A DNA stretch of 64,000 nucleotides from Methylosinus sp. LW4 (GTDB lineage: Bacteria; Pseudomonadota; Alphaproteobacteria; Rhizobiales; Beijerinckiaceae), in the NCBI RefSeq assembly GCF_000379125.1, contig NZ_KB900627.1, positions 2,312-66,311 on the forward strand. Direction: 5' to 3'. The translations under genes were made by a program, and so were the position numbers. Shown one piece after another: positions 28,718 to 38,011 of this stretch (position 1 is its first letter; each line of letters starts with the position of its first letter). The notes under the pieces were generated by a model. The model ran no database searches and was not told where the DNA came from. It was given only the letters and a program-made list of their open reading frames with translations.

Positions 28718-30655
28718 TCATTCGCCGGCGAGCGTGAAGATCATCGTGTCCTCCGGCAGGCCTTTGAGACGCAGCGCGCCGAGCGGGACCAGATCGCGCC
28801 GCGCCGCCGCCGCCGCGCCCGGTCCGATGCAAATTTGCGACTCGAGCTGCTTATTCGCCTGCTCCAGCCGCGCCGCGACGATCACCGCGTCGCCATAGGC
28901 GGTGTAGTTCAATCGGCGCGCGCCGCCGACGTCGCCGACGATGGCCGGCCCCGTCTCGACGCCGACCCGCGTGCGCCCGAAGCCGGCCTGCGCCGCCAGC
29001 GGCTCCCGGCGGAATCTCTCCGAAAATTCGACGATGGCCGCGGCGCAGTCGATGGCGGCGTCGACATGATCGGCGCGCTCCAGCGGCACGTTGAAAAAGG
29101 CGTGAATGGCGTCGCCGGCCACGCCGTCGACCATGCCGCCGTGATCGGTGACGATACGCTCCAGCCCGCCGAGATAGACGTCGAGCAGAGAGATGAGGTC
29201 GCGCGGCGCGAGACGTTGCGTCATGGGGGTGAAATTTTCGATATCGGTGAAGAGCGCCGTGACGATGCGCATCTCGCCCTCGCGCCGCAGCCGCTCCGGG
29301 TGGGCGATAATCTCGCGCACCACATCGGCGGAAAGATATTGCTCGAACTTGCGCGAGATGAACGCCTTCATCCGGCGCGTGCGGGCGAAGGACGCTGCCG
29401 CGGCCATATTGCCGGAGAGCAGGACGATGAGCGGAGGGCCGGCGGGATCGAGGACGATATTCTGAAAGATCAGCGCCGAGGCGGCGACGGCGATCCAGAG
29501 CGCGGACAAGGCCGACTGCAGGGCGAAGGCCGCCGAGGGGCCGACCCGCGCGGCGACGGCGGCCGCGACGCCGGCGAGGACGAGAGCCGCGCCGATTTCC
29601 GCCGAGAGCGCGCGCCCCGGACGCAGCGGGACCATTCCAGCGCGGAGCTGCTCCGCCGCTTCGGCGTGGATCTGAACGCTGGGGGTCAGCGGGCCGAGCG
29701 GAGTGGGGCGCAGCGCTCCGGCCTGCGGCGCGCTGGCGCCCACGATGACCAATTGTCCCGTAAAGCGCTCGGGCGCGACGCGCCCTTCGAGAAGCTCGCC
29801 GGCGGAGATCGTGCGCTGCGCCCAATGGGCGGGATCGGACCAGCGCAGGCGCAGCGCGCCGCCTTCGCCGAGCGGCATGCTGCGCGCTCCCGTCTCCAGC
29901 CGACCGTTCTCGACAGAGAGCATGGCGACATTTTCGGCGACGCGCGTCGCCTCCAGCGCGAGGCCGGGAATGAGCCGATCGCCGACCGAGAATAGCAGCG
30001 GCGCCCTGCGCACCACCCCGCCCTCCTCGCCGAACAGCGACGACACGCCGAGACCGAGCGCCGCCGCCGCCAGCGGCTCGTGAGGCGCCAGCGCGCCGGG
30101 GATCGGCCGCGCCCACCGCGGGCCGGCCGGCTCCTCGAGCCGCACGAAATTGAATGCGGCCGGCGGCGCGGCGCCGCCCGCCAGCGCAGCCAGAATCGTC
30201 TGGCCGCGCTCGAGCGTCTCGCCGAATTCATGATCGGGATCGGGCGCCTGCGCGAGAATCGGCGCGAGCGCTTCGCGCAATTTCGGATCGGACGCGCCCT
30301 CGATGCGAGCCCGCAGGGACTGTCGATCCGATCCGTCGAAGAAAATATCGAAAGCGAGCGCCGCGGGACGCCCGTCGAGAATGCGCGCCGCGAGCCGCGC
30401 CATATCCGCGCGCGGGAGCGGCCAGCCGCCGGCGCGAGCGACGCTCGCCGCATCGATATCGACGACCAGCACGCCGCCGCGCCCGGCCTCGCGCGGGGCG
30501 ATCCGCTGAATCGCGTCGATCGCCCGCTCGCGCAGCATGCCCGCGACGCCGTGAAAATCCGCCGCCCAGAGCGCGGCGAAGATCAGCGCGCCGACGCCGC
30601 CGACGGCGGCCGGCGCCGTGAGGAGGCGTATGAGCTGACGACGCCGGTCGATCAT
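28718..30655 (-). CDS. Adenylate/guanylate cyclase with CHASE2 sensor domain
   Basis: 645 residues from the ATG at 30655. An N-terminal membrane helix (about 12-35) precedes a large extracytoplasmic CHASE2 domain ([32 protein letters not shown]). Two or three membrane helices (about 350-425) follow, then a class-III cyclase domain (about 465-640) with [11 protein letters not shown] carrying a metal-binding Asp, and GDAIHAFFN. It makes cAMP (or cGMP) in response to a periplasmic signal. Convergence with the FecR-domain gene suggests the two periplasmic domains act together. Confidence 0.93.
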   Translation of the reverse strand: MIDRRRQLIRLLTAPAAVGGVGALIFAALWAADFHGVAGMLRERAIDAIQRIAPREAGRGGVLVVDIDAASVARAGGWPLPRADMARLAARILDGRPAALAFDIFFDGSDRQSLRARIEGASDPKLREALAPILAQAPDPDHEFGETLERGQTILAALAGGAAPPAAFNFVRLEEPAGPRWARPIPGALAPHEPLAAAALGLGVSSLFGEEGGVVRRAPLLFSVGDRLIPGLALEATRVAENVAMLSVENGRLETGARSMPLGEGGALRLRWSDPAHWAQRTISAGELLEGRVAPERFTGQLVIVGASAPQAGALRPTPLGPLTPSVQIHAEAAEQLRAGMVPLRPGRALSAEIGAALVLAGVAAAVAARVGPSAAFALQSALSALWIAVAASALIFQNIVLDPAGPPLIVLLSGNMAAAASFARTRRMKAFISRKFEQYLSADVVREIIAHPERLRREGEMRIVTALFTDIENFTPMTQRLAPRDLISLLDVYLGGLERIVTDHGGMVDGVAGDAIHAFFNVPLERADHVDAAIDCAAAIVEFSERFRREPLAAQAGFGRTRVGVETGPAIVGDVGGARRLNYTAYGDAVIVAARLEQANKQLESQICIGPGAAAAARRDLVPLGALRLKGLPEDTMIFTLAGE

Positions 30656-30772
30656 GAATGCGATACGAGCCTTCGGCGCCGACTGCGGAAGAGAGCGCGC
30701 GCCGACGCCTTTTGCTACGGCGCCGGCGAAAAGGTCAATCCAGCGGCGCCGAGCAGGTCGTCGCGGCCGCCC

Positions 30773-31288
30773 TCACGCCGCCGCGCCACAGCATTTCTTG
30801 TATTTTTTGCCCGAGCCGCAAGAGCAAGGGTCATTGCGTCCCGGTCTCGGCTGCCGGATGACCGGCGCGCTCTTGCGGCCCTCGCCCTCGACGAAATACC
30901 AGCGCTGATCGGCCTCGTCGAAGCGAAACAGGGATTTTTCGCGATGGGTGAGACGCAGGCCTTCCGAAATATAATGCGCGGTGAATTCCACATGGCCAGT
31001 GGCGTCGCCGGGCTGGCCCGCCTCCGTCGCTTCTATGTCGAGGCCGAGCCATTGCGATTTTTTGGACCAGTCGGTCGCCGCCGCGCGGTGGAAGCTCGCC
31101 CGCCGCTCGGGCGCGAGAGTGGCCTCCAGATAATCGATGCGGCCGAGAACATAAGCCGTATAGCGCGAGCGCATCAGCGCCTCGGCTGTCGGCGCGGGCT
31201 TCGCTCCTTCGACGTAGGGACCGCAGCAAGCGGAGAGAGACGCCGGCTCGGCGTCCTGGGCGCGGCAGGGACAGGGCTGATCGGTCAT
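30773..31288 (-). CDS. YchJ-like protein with SEC-C zinc motif
   Basis: 171 residues from the ATG at 31288; upstream in-frame codons are not conserved-looking. N-terminal Cys cluster (PCPC...CCGPY), the YchJ core ([15 protein letters not shown]...[15 protein letters not shown]) and a C-terminal SEC-C motif ([18 protein letters not shown]). The family is widespread; the role is unclear, and the zinc motif resembles that of SecA. It stands alone on the minus strand between the cyclase gene and a divergent FYDLN gene. Confidence 0.9.
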   Translation of the reverse strand: MTDQPCPCRAQDAEPASLSACCGPYVEGAKPAPTAEALMRSRYTAYVLGRIDYLEATLAPERRASFHRAAATDWSKKSQWLGLDIEATEAGQPGDATGHVEFTAHYISEGLRLTHREKSLFRFDEADQRWYFVEGEGRKSAPVIRQPRPGRNDPCSCGSGKKYKKCCGAAA

Positions 31289-31662
31289 TCGAGGACGGCT
31301 CGTTCGTTTGCGTTGGCGCGTTCCGATCGGCGAAATTCGCGTCCCGAAATTCGCGCTCGAAGAGGGAGTCGAGAGCGCTATTCGATGGTTCGGATAGCGC
31401 TCTGGAAGCAGAATCTGCGAGCAGTAAGCAGCCTGTGTCTCGAGGTTCAACTCTTTTTTTCAGCGCCTGCAATCCCGACGCCATAGCGTCACGAAAAGCC
31501 GGTCTGTTGCATTTTCGCCCCGACGCCCTATATCTCCCTCATCGAGTTTCGGCCGAACGAACGAGCTTTCCCGCCTTTTGGCGCGTCGGCGTGCGACTTT
31601 CCTCCCAGAGCTTCGATCTCATGCGACCGCGACGCCGCGGCCGCCACCAAGAGGAGAAGGCC
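31289..31662. other. Divergent intergenic region, no gene seen
   Basis: Open frames here are in-frame extensions of the two neighbours and lack family similarity. It contains a 10-bp inverted repeat (listed separately). It must hold promoters for both the YchJ-like and FYDLN genes. Confidence 0.5.
31372..31403. repeat. Perfect 10-bp inverted repeat AGAGCGCTAT-N12-ATAGCGCTCT
   Basis: The two arms are exact reverse complements separated by 12 bp. The 22-bp centre-to-centre distance fits a regulator site on one DNA face, but a hairpin in a 5' leader is also possible. Confidence 0.5.
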
Positions 31663-32007
31663 GTGGCGAAAGCCGAACTTGGCGCGAAGCGCCGATGCCT
31701 GAGCTGTGGCGCCGCGTTTTTCGATCTCAATCGCGAGCCGATCGCTTGTCCGAAATGCGACGCGATCTTCCAAGTCGTGGAACTGCCGCGCTCGCTTCCG
31801 CGGAGGGGCGCTCCGCCATATCGCTCCGCGCCGAACGGGGCGCGCATCGGCGACCAGCCTTCGGGCGACGAAGTCTCGTCGACGGAGGAAACCGAAACGG
31901 AGATCGACGCCGAGGAGGCGGACGAAGAAGAAGCGGAAGCCGACGACAGCGTCCCGCCGCCGATCGACGACGACGATAAGATCGAGGAGATCGACGATCT
32001 CCTCTAG
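31663..32007 (+). CDS. FYDLN-acid family protein (TIGR02300-like)
   Basis: 114 residues from a GTG at 31663 with GAGGAGAAG upstream; the longer frame from 31435 does not fit the family, which starts with MAKxELG. Conserved opening KAELGAKRRCLSCGAAFFDLNREP with a CxxC...CPKC zinc ribbon, then a long acidic tail (many Glu/Asp, ending DDDKIEEIDDLL). The family is characteristic of Alphaproteobacteria and has no assigned function. It usually sits on the chromosome near aroA/cmk, so its presence here may mean this is a chromid-like or chromosomal replicon. Confidence 0.88.
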   Translation: MAKAELGAKRRCLSCGAAFFDLNREPIACPKCDAIFQVVELPRSLPRRGAPPYRSAPNGARIGDQPSGDEVSSTEETETEIDAEEADEEEAEADDSVPPPIDDDDKIEEIDDLL

Positions 32008-32034
32008 AGCGGCGTCCTCGAGCCCCCTCCCCGA

Positions 32035-32060
32035 CCCTCCCCCGCTTTCGCGGGAGAGGG
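32035..32060 (+). terminator. Hairpin after FYDLN gene
   Basis: GC-rich stem of 11 positions with one mismatch around a TTTC loop, 28 bp past the stop codon. It has no T-run, so it may be a dispersed intergenic palindrome rather than a true intrinsic terminator. Confidence 0.45.
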
Positions 32061-32279
32061 AGCAGATTCGGCGCTTCATCGAAGGCTCGCGCAACGTCAC
32101 CGCCCCCGCTCCCGCTCCCGCAGATCACTAGCGGGACCCGCGCGAAGCAAATAATAGTGTTCCGATCAAGCTCGTTTCGGCGGCTTCCGCCTCAGACGAG
32201 CGGATGGCTCGACGAGACCCGATCGAGCGCGTATCTCTCGCCCACTCTCTGCATCGCCCACCCCCAGGCAAACTGACCC

Positions 32280-34046
32280 GTGACCTTTCTGAACGCCCGC
32301 GCCCCGCTCGCCAAAGCCTTGGCGGAGCGCAATTACAATTCGCCCACGCCGGTCCAGGCCGCGGTTCTGTCCGCCGATGCGCAAGGCGGCGACATTCTCG
32401 TTTCCGCTCAGACCGGATCTGGAAAGACGGTCGCCTATGGCCTGGCCATCGCCTCGACGCTTCTGGGAGAGGCCGATCGTCTGCCGGAGCCGCAGGCGCC
32501 CCTCGCGCTCGTTGTCGCGCCGACGCGCGAGCTCGCCTTGCAGGTGGAGCGCGAGCTGGGCTGGCTCTACGAGCATGCGGGGGCGCGAATCGTCGCTTGC
32601 GTCGGCGGCATGGATGCGCGCCTCGAGCGCCGCAAATTGACCGAGGGCGCCCATATAGTGGTGGGAACGCCCGGACGTCTTCGCGATCACATAGAGCGCG
32701 GCGGGCTGGACACGGCTCACATCGTCGCGGCCATTCTCGACGAAGCCGACGAGATGCTCGATCTCGGCTTTCGCGAGGATCTCGAGTTCATTCTCGAGGC
32801 CACGCCGCAGGATCGGCGCACGCTGCTCTTCTCCGCCACAATGCCGAAAGGCATCGCCGCTCTGGCCAAGCGCTATCAGCGCGACGCGCGGCGGATCGAC
32901 GTGGCGCGCGGGGAGCGCGGCCATGGCGACATCGACTATCGCGCGGTTCGCGTCGCGCCGAAGGAGATAGAGCTCGCGACCGTCAATCTCTTGCGCTATT
33001 TCGAGGCGCCGACGGCGATCGTGTTCTGCAACACGCGCGAGTCCGTGCGTCATCTGCACGCGACCTTGCTCGAGCGCGGATTTGCGGCCGTGCTGCTCTC
33101 GGGCGAGCTCGGCCAGCACGAGCGCAACCATTCCATGCAGGCGCTTCGCGACGGGCGCGCGCGCGTCTGCGTCGCCACCGACGTCGCGGCGCGCGGCATC
33201 GATCTGCCAAATCTCGACCTCGTCATTCACGCCGATCTCCCGCATGACGCGGAGGCCCTGCAGCACCGCAGCGGGCGGACCGGCCGCGCCGGGCGCAAAG
33301 GCGTCAGCGCGCTGCTGATTCCTTCGGCGCGGCGCCATCGCGCCGAGCGGCTGCTGCGCGACGCCGGCGTTCACGCATTTTGGAGCGGACCGCCCTCCGC
33401 CGAGGAGATCGACGAGCTCGATCGCAAGCGCATGATGCGCGATCCACTGCTGGCGGAGCCGCCGAGCGAGGAGGATTTCGAAGCGGCGAAGCTGCTTCTC
33501 GCGGAGCGATCGCCCGAGCAGCTCGGCGCCATGCTCGTTCGGCTCTACCGTGCGCGGCTTCCCGCGACCGAGGCCGTCATCGACCCCGGGCAGGAGCCCG
33601 CGCGTCGGGAGCCCCGCGAGTCTCGGGAGCCCAGGGAGTCTCGGGAGCCCCGAGAGCCCCGCCCCTCCTCCCGGGCGGCAGGCGCGCGGCCCGCCAAGGA
33701 GCCGCGCCCGTCCCGCTTGCCCGGCGGCGCCGTCTGGTTTCGTCTCGACATCGGCCGCGCGAAGAACGCCGATCCGAAATGGCTGCTGCCCATGCTCTGC
33801 CGCAAGGGAAATCTCACGCGGCAAGACATTGGCGCGATCCAGATTTTCGAGCATGAGACGCAGGTCGAGATCGCCGAGCCGGCGGCGGCGCAATTCATCG
33901 TCGACATGCGGCGGCCCGGCGGCGAGAATATCCGCGTGGATCGCCTGAACGGCTATTCCGAGCCGAGACAGGTCAAGCCGCCGCGCACAGACGCGCCGCC
34001 GAAGCACAAGCAGAAGCCGCGTCGGGAAAAGCGGCCGCGAGGCTGA
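32280..34046 (+). CDS. DEAD-box RNA helicase (DbpA-like C-terminal domain)
   Basis: 588 residues from a GTG at 32280. Helicase motifs are complete: Q motif TPVQ, AQTGSGKT, PTREL, GTPGRL, DEAD, SAT, then VATDVAARGID and HRSGRTGRAG. After the two RecA-like domains (to about 375) there is an Arg/Glu/Pro linker made of REPRES-type repeats, followed by a DbpA-type RNA-binding domain (VWFRLDIGRAKNADPKWLLPMLCRKGNLT) and a basic tail. The enzyme probably remodels rRNA or mRNA structure, as DeaD/DbpA proteins do. The gene stands alone ahead of dat. Confidence 0.95.
   Translation: MTFLNARAPLAKALAERNYNSPTPVQAAVLSADAQGGDILVSAQTGSGKTVAYGLAIASTLLGEADRLPEPQAPLALVVAPTRELALQVERELGWLYEHAGARIVACVGGMDARLERRKLTEGAHIVVGTPGRLRDHIERGGLDTAHIVAAILDEADEMLDLGFREDLEFILEATPQDRRTLLFSATMPKGIAALAKRYQRDARRIDVARGERGHGDIDYRAVRVAPKEIELATVNLLRYFEAPTAIVFCNTRESVRHLHATLLERGFAAVLLSGELGQHERNHSMQALRDGRARVCVATDVAARGIDLPNLDLVIHADLPHDAEALQHRSGRTGRAGRKGVSALLIPSARRHRAERLLRDAGVHAFWSGPPSAEEIDELDRKRMMRDPLLAEPPSEEDFEAAKLLLAERSPEQLGAMLVRLYRARLPATEAVIDPGQEPARREPRESREPRESREPREPRPSSRAAGARPAKEPRPSRLPGGAVWFRLDIGRAKNADPKWLLPMLCRKGNLTRQDIGAIQIFEHETQVEIAEPAAAQFIVDMRRPGGENIRVDRLNGYSEPRQVKPPRTDAPPKHKQKPRREKRPRG
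33607..33663 (+). repeat. In-frame REPRES tandem repeats in helicase linker
   Basis: Short imperfect tandem repeats built on cgggagccc(c)gcgagtct encode REPRESREPRESREPREPR between the helicase core and the RNA-binding domain. The array is prone to slippage. Confidence 0.8.
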
Positions 34047-34262
34047 CCACGCCTGCGCGCCGCGGGCCGAAATCAGCCGATCATGCAGATGATTTCCTCA
34101 TTGTCGCGCGGGTGAGCCGCGCCTCGTCGCCAGAGTCCCCGCAAGGGTCGGCGACGGCCGAAAATTGTTTGGCGCTTTCATCGATCCTCGCGCGTCTATG
34201 TCAGCAGGAATGCGTACGCCGACGGAATGGTCCGTCGTCGCGAGGCGCCGACGAGGTGCACG

Positions 34263-35783
34263 ATGTCCAAATCGTCAGATGCGTTTGCGAGCAGCCGCGC
34301 GCCGTCGATCGCGCCGACCGAGCCGGAATTCGACAGGGAGCCGAATGCGGGCGTGCAGCTCGTCGATCGTCCTGCGGACGACGAATTTCCGAGCCCCGGC
34401 GCCGGGGAGCTCGATCCCGCCTATCCGCTCTATGGCGCATTCGGCAATCGCTATCTCACGCGCCAGGCCGATATCGAATCCAATGCGAGAACCTATCCGC
34501 GAAGCCTGCCGATCGCGCTCCGAGCGGGGCGCGGCGTCATCGTGGAAGACACGGAAGGCCGCGAATACATAGATTGTCTCGCGGGCGCGGGCGCCTTGGC
34601 TCTCGGCCATAATCATCCGATCGTCGTCGAGGCGATCCGCGCGACATTGGCGGAAGAAGCGCCGTTCCAGACGCTCGATCTGCCGACGCCGCTGAAGGAC
34701 CGCTTTATCCGCGAGCTGTTCGACAGCCTGCCTCCGAGCTTCGCCGAAGAGTTCAAGATACAATTTTGCGGTCCCTCCGGCGCGGATGCGATCGAGGCGG
34801 CTCTCAAGCTCGTCAAGACCGCGACCGGGCGACGCGGCATCGCATCCTTCCAAGGCGCCTATCACGGGATGACGCATGCGACGCTCGGCGTCACCGGCGA
34901 GCCGACGCCGCGAAGATCCGTCGGCGGCCTCGGCGGCGAGGTGCAATTTCTCCCCTATCCTTCCGATTATCGCTGTCCCTTCGGGCTCGGCGGCGAGGCC
35001 GGATGGGCCATGGGCGCGCGCTATATCGAGAATCTGCTCGAGGATCCGAACAGCGGCGTGCTTCCGCCCGCCGGAATGATTCTCGAGGTCGTTCAAGGCG
35101 AAGGCGGCGTGAACCCGGCGCCGGACGACTGGCTGCGCAAGATACGCGACATCACCAGGCGCCGCGGCGTGCCTCTCATCATCGATGAGGTGCAGACGGG
35201 TCTCGGACGCACCGGGCGCATGTATGCCTGCGAGCATGCCGGCGTGACGCCGGATGTGCTCGTGCTCTCGAAAGCGATCGGCGGCGGGCTTCCGCTATCG
35301 GTCGTCGTCTATCATCGCGATCTGGACCTATGGAAGGCCGGCGCGCATGCCGGGACGTTTCGCGGCAATCAGCTCGCCTTCGCCTCCGGCGCCGCGACGA
35401 TCCGCCATATCATGCGCGAAAGGCTCGATCTCAATGCGGAGACCATGGGCGCGCGTCTTCGCCGCGGCCTGGCGTCGATCGCCGCCGACGCATCCTGCAT
35501 CGGCGATATTCGCGGGCGCGGGCTCATGATCGGCGTCGAGATCGTCGACGATGGCGCATCGGATGGAGCGACGCGTCCCGCGGCTCCAGAGACCGCGCGA
35601 AAAATTCAATATGAGTGCTTGCGTCGCGGCCTCATTCTCGAGCTCGGCGGACGCTTCGCCTCGGTCGTGCGCCTGCTGCCGCCGCTCATTGTGAGCGATA
35701 GCGACATTGGCGCAATTCTCGACAGATTCGAGGCGGCGCTGAAGGCCGTCGAGCGAGGCTACGCTTCCGCCGCGAGCCGCTGA
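34263..35783 (+). CDS. dat: Diaminobutyrate--2-oxoglutarate aminotransferase
   Basis: 506 residues from the ATG at 34263, with a GAGG site upstream. Class-III PLP aminotransferase with an intact active site: FCGPSGADAIEAALKL, YHGMTHATLGVTGE, IDEVQTGLGRTGRMYACEHAGVTPDV and the PLP lysine in SKAIGGGLP, then AGTFRGNQLAFASG. Subfamily features (FCGPSGADA, the TFRGNQLA block) point to 2,4-diaminobutyrate aminotransferases (EctB/Dat), which convert aspartate semialdehyde plus an amino donor to L-2,4-diaminobutyrate. No ectoine genes are nearby. It most likely feeds the Dab-activating NRPS domain about 22 kb away (inference). The N-terminal 60 residues are longer than usual. Confidence 0.85.
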   Translation: MSKSSDAFASSRAPSIAPTEPEFDREPNAGVQLVDRPADDEFPSPGAGELDPAYPLYGAFGNRYLTRQADIESNARTYPRSLPIALRAGRGVIVEDTEGREYIDCLAGAGALALGHNHPIVVEAIRATLAEEAPFQTLDLPTPLKDRFIRELFDSLPPSFAEEFKIQFCGPSGADAIEAALKLVKTATGRRGIASFQGAYHGMTHATLGVTGEPTPRRSVGGLGGEVQFLPYPSDYRCPFGLGGEAGWAMGARYIENLLEDPNSGVLPPAGMILEVVQGEGGVNPAPDDWLRKIRDITRRRGVPLIIDEVQTGLGRTGRMYACEHAGVTPDVLVLSKAIGGGLPLSVVVYHRDLDLWKAGAHAGTFRGNQLAFASGAATIRHIMRERLDLNAETMGARLRRGLASIAADASCIGDIRGRGLMIGVEIVDDGASDGATRPAAPETARKIQYECLRRGLILELGGRFASVVRLLPPLIVSDSDIGAILDRFEAALKAVERGYASAASR

Positions 35784-35824
35784 GCGCGCGCATCGATGGG
35801 GCGGGCGTCGCTTGACGCTCGTCG

Positions 35825-36484
35825 TCACTTCAATTCGATGACGTCTTCCTCTGATCCATCGATACGATGGTAGAATCGCACGAGGTCGGCGAACGAATCC
35901 GCCCGCATTTTTCGCATGACCTGACCACGTCGCATCTTTATCGTCACCTCGCTGAGGCCGAGCTGACCCGCGATCTGCTTGTTCAAGAGTCCCGATACGG
36001 CGAGCTTCATCACCTCCTTCTCGCCGTCCGACAGGCTCGCGTAACGCCGACGCAGCTCGGTCTGCACGCGCTCCGCTCGCCTGCGCGCCAAATCGCGCGC
36101 GAGGCCATTTTGTATCGCATCGACCAGGTCTTGCTCACGAAACGGCTTGGTCAAGAAATCGACGGCGCCGGCTTTCATCGCTTTGACGGACATCGGCACG
36201 TCGCCATGCGCGGTGACGAAAATGATCGACATCCTTATTCCCGACCTCGTCAGCTCCTCCTGAAACTCGAGGCCGCTCACGCCGGGCATGCGCACATCGA
36301 GCACGAGACATGACGGCGCATCCGGCCTTTCGCTCTGCGAGAATTCCTTCGGCGACGCGAATGTCGCGGCGCGCAGCCCGATGGAAGCCAGCAGATCCGC
36401 GAGAGATTCTCGAATCGACTGGTCGTCATCCACGACATAGACGATCGGCGACTCTGCTTCTTGCGTATCGGCGGCCATATTCAT
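35825..36484 (-). CDS. FixJ/NarL-type response regulator
   Basis: 219 residues from the ATG at 36484, which overlaps the kinase stop codon (ATGA). Receiver domain with DDD at 19-21, phospho-acceptor D63 (LVLDVRMPG), conserved Thr (FVTAHGD) and Lys (LTKPF), and a C-terminal LuxR-type HTH (LSDGEKEVMKLAVSGLLNKQIAGQL). FixJ-like regulators of this kind act downstream of soluble or membrane kinases. Convergent with dat (41 bp between stops). The target is unknown. Confidence 0.93.
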   Translation of the reverse strand: MNMAADTQEAESPIVYVVDDDQSIRESLADLLASIGLRAATFASPKEFSQSERPDAPSCLVLDVRMPGVSGLEFQEELTRSGIRMSIIFVTAHGDVPMSVKAMKAGAVDFLTKPFREQDLVDAIQNGLARDLARRRAERVQTELRRRYASLSDGEKEVMKLAVSGLLNKQIAGQLGLSEVTIKMRRGQVMRKMRADSFADLVRFYHRIDGSEEDVIELK

Positions 36485-37530
36485 GCGCCCTTCTTCTTCC
36501 GTCCCGGCAGGAGGAAATGAAATTCGGCGCCTCCCTCCGCGTTGGCGGCGGCCCAAATCCGACCGCCATGCGCTTCGACGATCGAGCGGCTGATCGCGAG
36601 GCCAATGCCGGTTCCATCCGCTTTCGTCGTGTAAAAGGCTTCGAAAATCGTCTCGAGCCGATCCGGCGCGATGCCATGGCCGGAATCGCTGACGATGAGC
36701 TCGACGCGCTTTTCGTCCGCGAGCCGCGCCTCTATCGACACGCGCGGCTCCGAGCGCGCTCGCGTGACGGAGTCTATGGCGTTCAGCATGATGTTCAACA
36801 GCACCAGCTCGATTTGAACCGCCTCGGCGTAGATTTCGAGCGCGGCGCCCGCGAAAATCACCGTCACCGCGACATTGTTGCGCTGCAGCTCGGCCTCGCT
36901 CAGCGCGAGGACCTGATCGACAACGGACATCACATCGATCCAATTCGTATTGAGCTTCGGCAGCTTATAGAGGTTGCGAACACGGGCCACGATCCCGCTG
37001 GTGCGATTGGCGTCGCCGATCATCCGCTCCACCGCCTGCCGCGCCTTCGGCAGGTTGGGAGGGTCGCACGCCAACCAGTTCAAGCACGCGTTTCCACTCG
37101 CGATGATCCCGGTGAGGGGCTGATTGACCTCATGCGCGATCGAGGCTGTCGTCTCGCTCAAGGAATTGACCCGCGCGAGCCGGATCAGCTGGGCGCGCGC
37201 CGCCTGCTCGGCGAGGGTCGCCTCCGCGCTCTTCAACGCGAGATAAGTGGTCGCCGCAATCGCGCTGACGCTCAAAGCGCAATTGACCACGCCCGGCCCA
37301 TAGGCGCCCGCGTGGCTAAGCATGAAGCTCGCCAATGTCAGAGCGATGCAGCCGAACGAAACGGCGAGCACGCCGCGTTTCGGAAGAAACCCGGTCGCGA
37401 TCAGGACGACGACGACATAAAGGACAGCGACGGCGATCTCGAAGTCCGTCACCGTATCCCCGACAAAAATCGCAGCCGCCAGAGCGAGCATGGACGCCCA
37501 GCGCATGACGGCTCCACGCTTTCCGCGCAT
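36481..37530 (-). CDS. Membrane sensor histidine kinase
   Basis: 349 residues from the ATG at 37530; the ATG at 37506 (GGAG upstream) is an equally good start, and a TTG at 37551 is possible. Four or five membrane helices (about 10-100) form the sensor, with no PAS domain seen. HisKA box H133 (ASIAHEVNQPLTGI), an N box (LNIMLNAIDSV), and G boxes (SDSGHGIAP; GTGIGLAISRSIV) follow. The DctB/FixL-like HEVNQPL signature pairs with FixJ-type regulators, and the gene overlaps its regulator gene. Confidence 0.92.
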   Translation of the reverse strand: MRGKRGAVMRWASMLALAAAIFVGDTVTDFEIAVAVLYVVVVLIATGFLPKRGVLAVSFGCIALTLASFMLSHAGAYGPGVVNCALSVSAIAATTYLALKSAEATLAEQAARAQLIRLARVNSLSETTASIAHEVNQPLTGIIASGNACLNWLACDPPNLPKARQAVERMIGDANRTSGIVARVRNLYKLPKLNTNWIDVMSVVDQVLALSEAELQRNNVAVTVIFAGAALEIYAEAVQIELVLLNIMLNAIDSVTRARSEPRVSIEARLADEKRVELIVSDSGHGIAPDRLETIFEAFYTTKADGTGIGLAISRSIVEAHGGRIWAAANAEGGAEFHFLLPGRKKKGA

Positions 37531-37661
37531 GAAGCCTGCTGTCCCGGCCAATCGAGCGATCTCCCTGCTGTGGCGCCGATTTCGCGATCGAGCTTAGATC
37601 ATCTCGGCCGTGACGTGAACGCCCGATCGCGCGAGGCGTTCGTCCTGCGCCGCAGCTCTGC

Positions 37662-37979
37662 TCATCGGCACCGGACGATATATTGCCTCGCATAGGTCGG
37701 AGGCGCCTCCGGCCAGGATGCGCGTTGCGCGTCGGCGAGCTCGAAGCGGTCGGAGCAGATTTCCGCCGCGAGTCGGCGCACAAAGGCGTCGAGGCGCGCT
37801 CGCCGAGCCGATGCGACGTCGAGCAGGAGATCGGAAGCGCTGAGCCGCAAGACATGCGTGTCGGCGCCGATCGTCTCATGCGAAAACCAGATATCGCCGT
37901 CGCCGCGCGGAATCGCGGGCTCCGGGGCGCCGGTCACGACCGTGCAGAAGAAGCAGAGACCTCGTAGAACAGCATCCAT
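37662..37979 (-). CDS. Small exported protein of unknown function
   Basis: 105 residues from the ATG at 37979, with GAGG upstream. It opens with a probable signal sequence (about 1-20) and has no motif I recognise; the central part is rich in Leu/Ala/Arg and could be helical. It begins 32 bp after the outer-membrane channel gene of the efflux operon and runs in the same direction, so it is likely the last gene of that operon. It could be a small periplasmic accessory. Confidence 0.55.
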   Translation of the reverse strand: MDAVLRGLCFFCTVVTGAPEPAIPRGDGDIWFSHETIGADTHVLRLSASDLLLDVASARRARLDAFVRRLAAEICSDRFELADAQRASWPEAPPTYARQYIVRCR

Positions 37980-38011
37980 TGTCGCCTCGATCTGTCGAGC
38001 GCCGCCCAGCG

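Noticed and set aside
33607..33663. CRISPR-like array
   Set aside because: Short in-frame tandem repeats encoding an Arg/Glu/Pro linker, without spacers.
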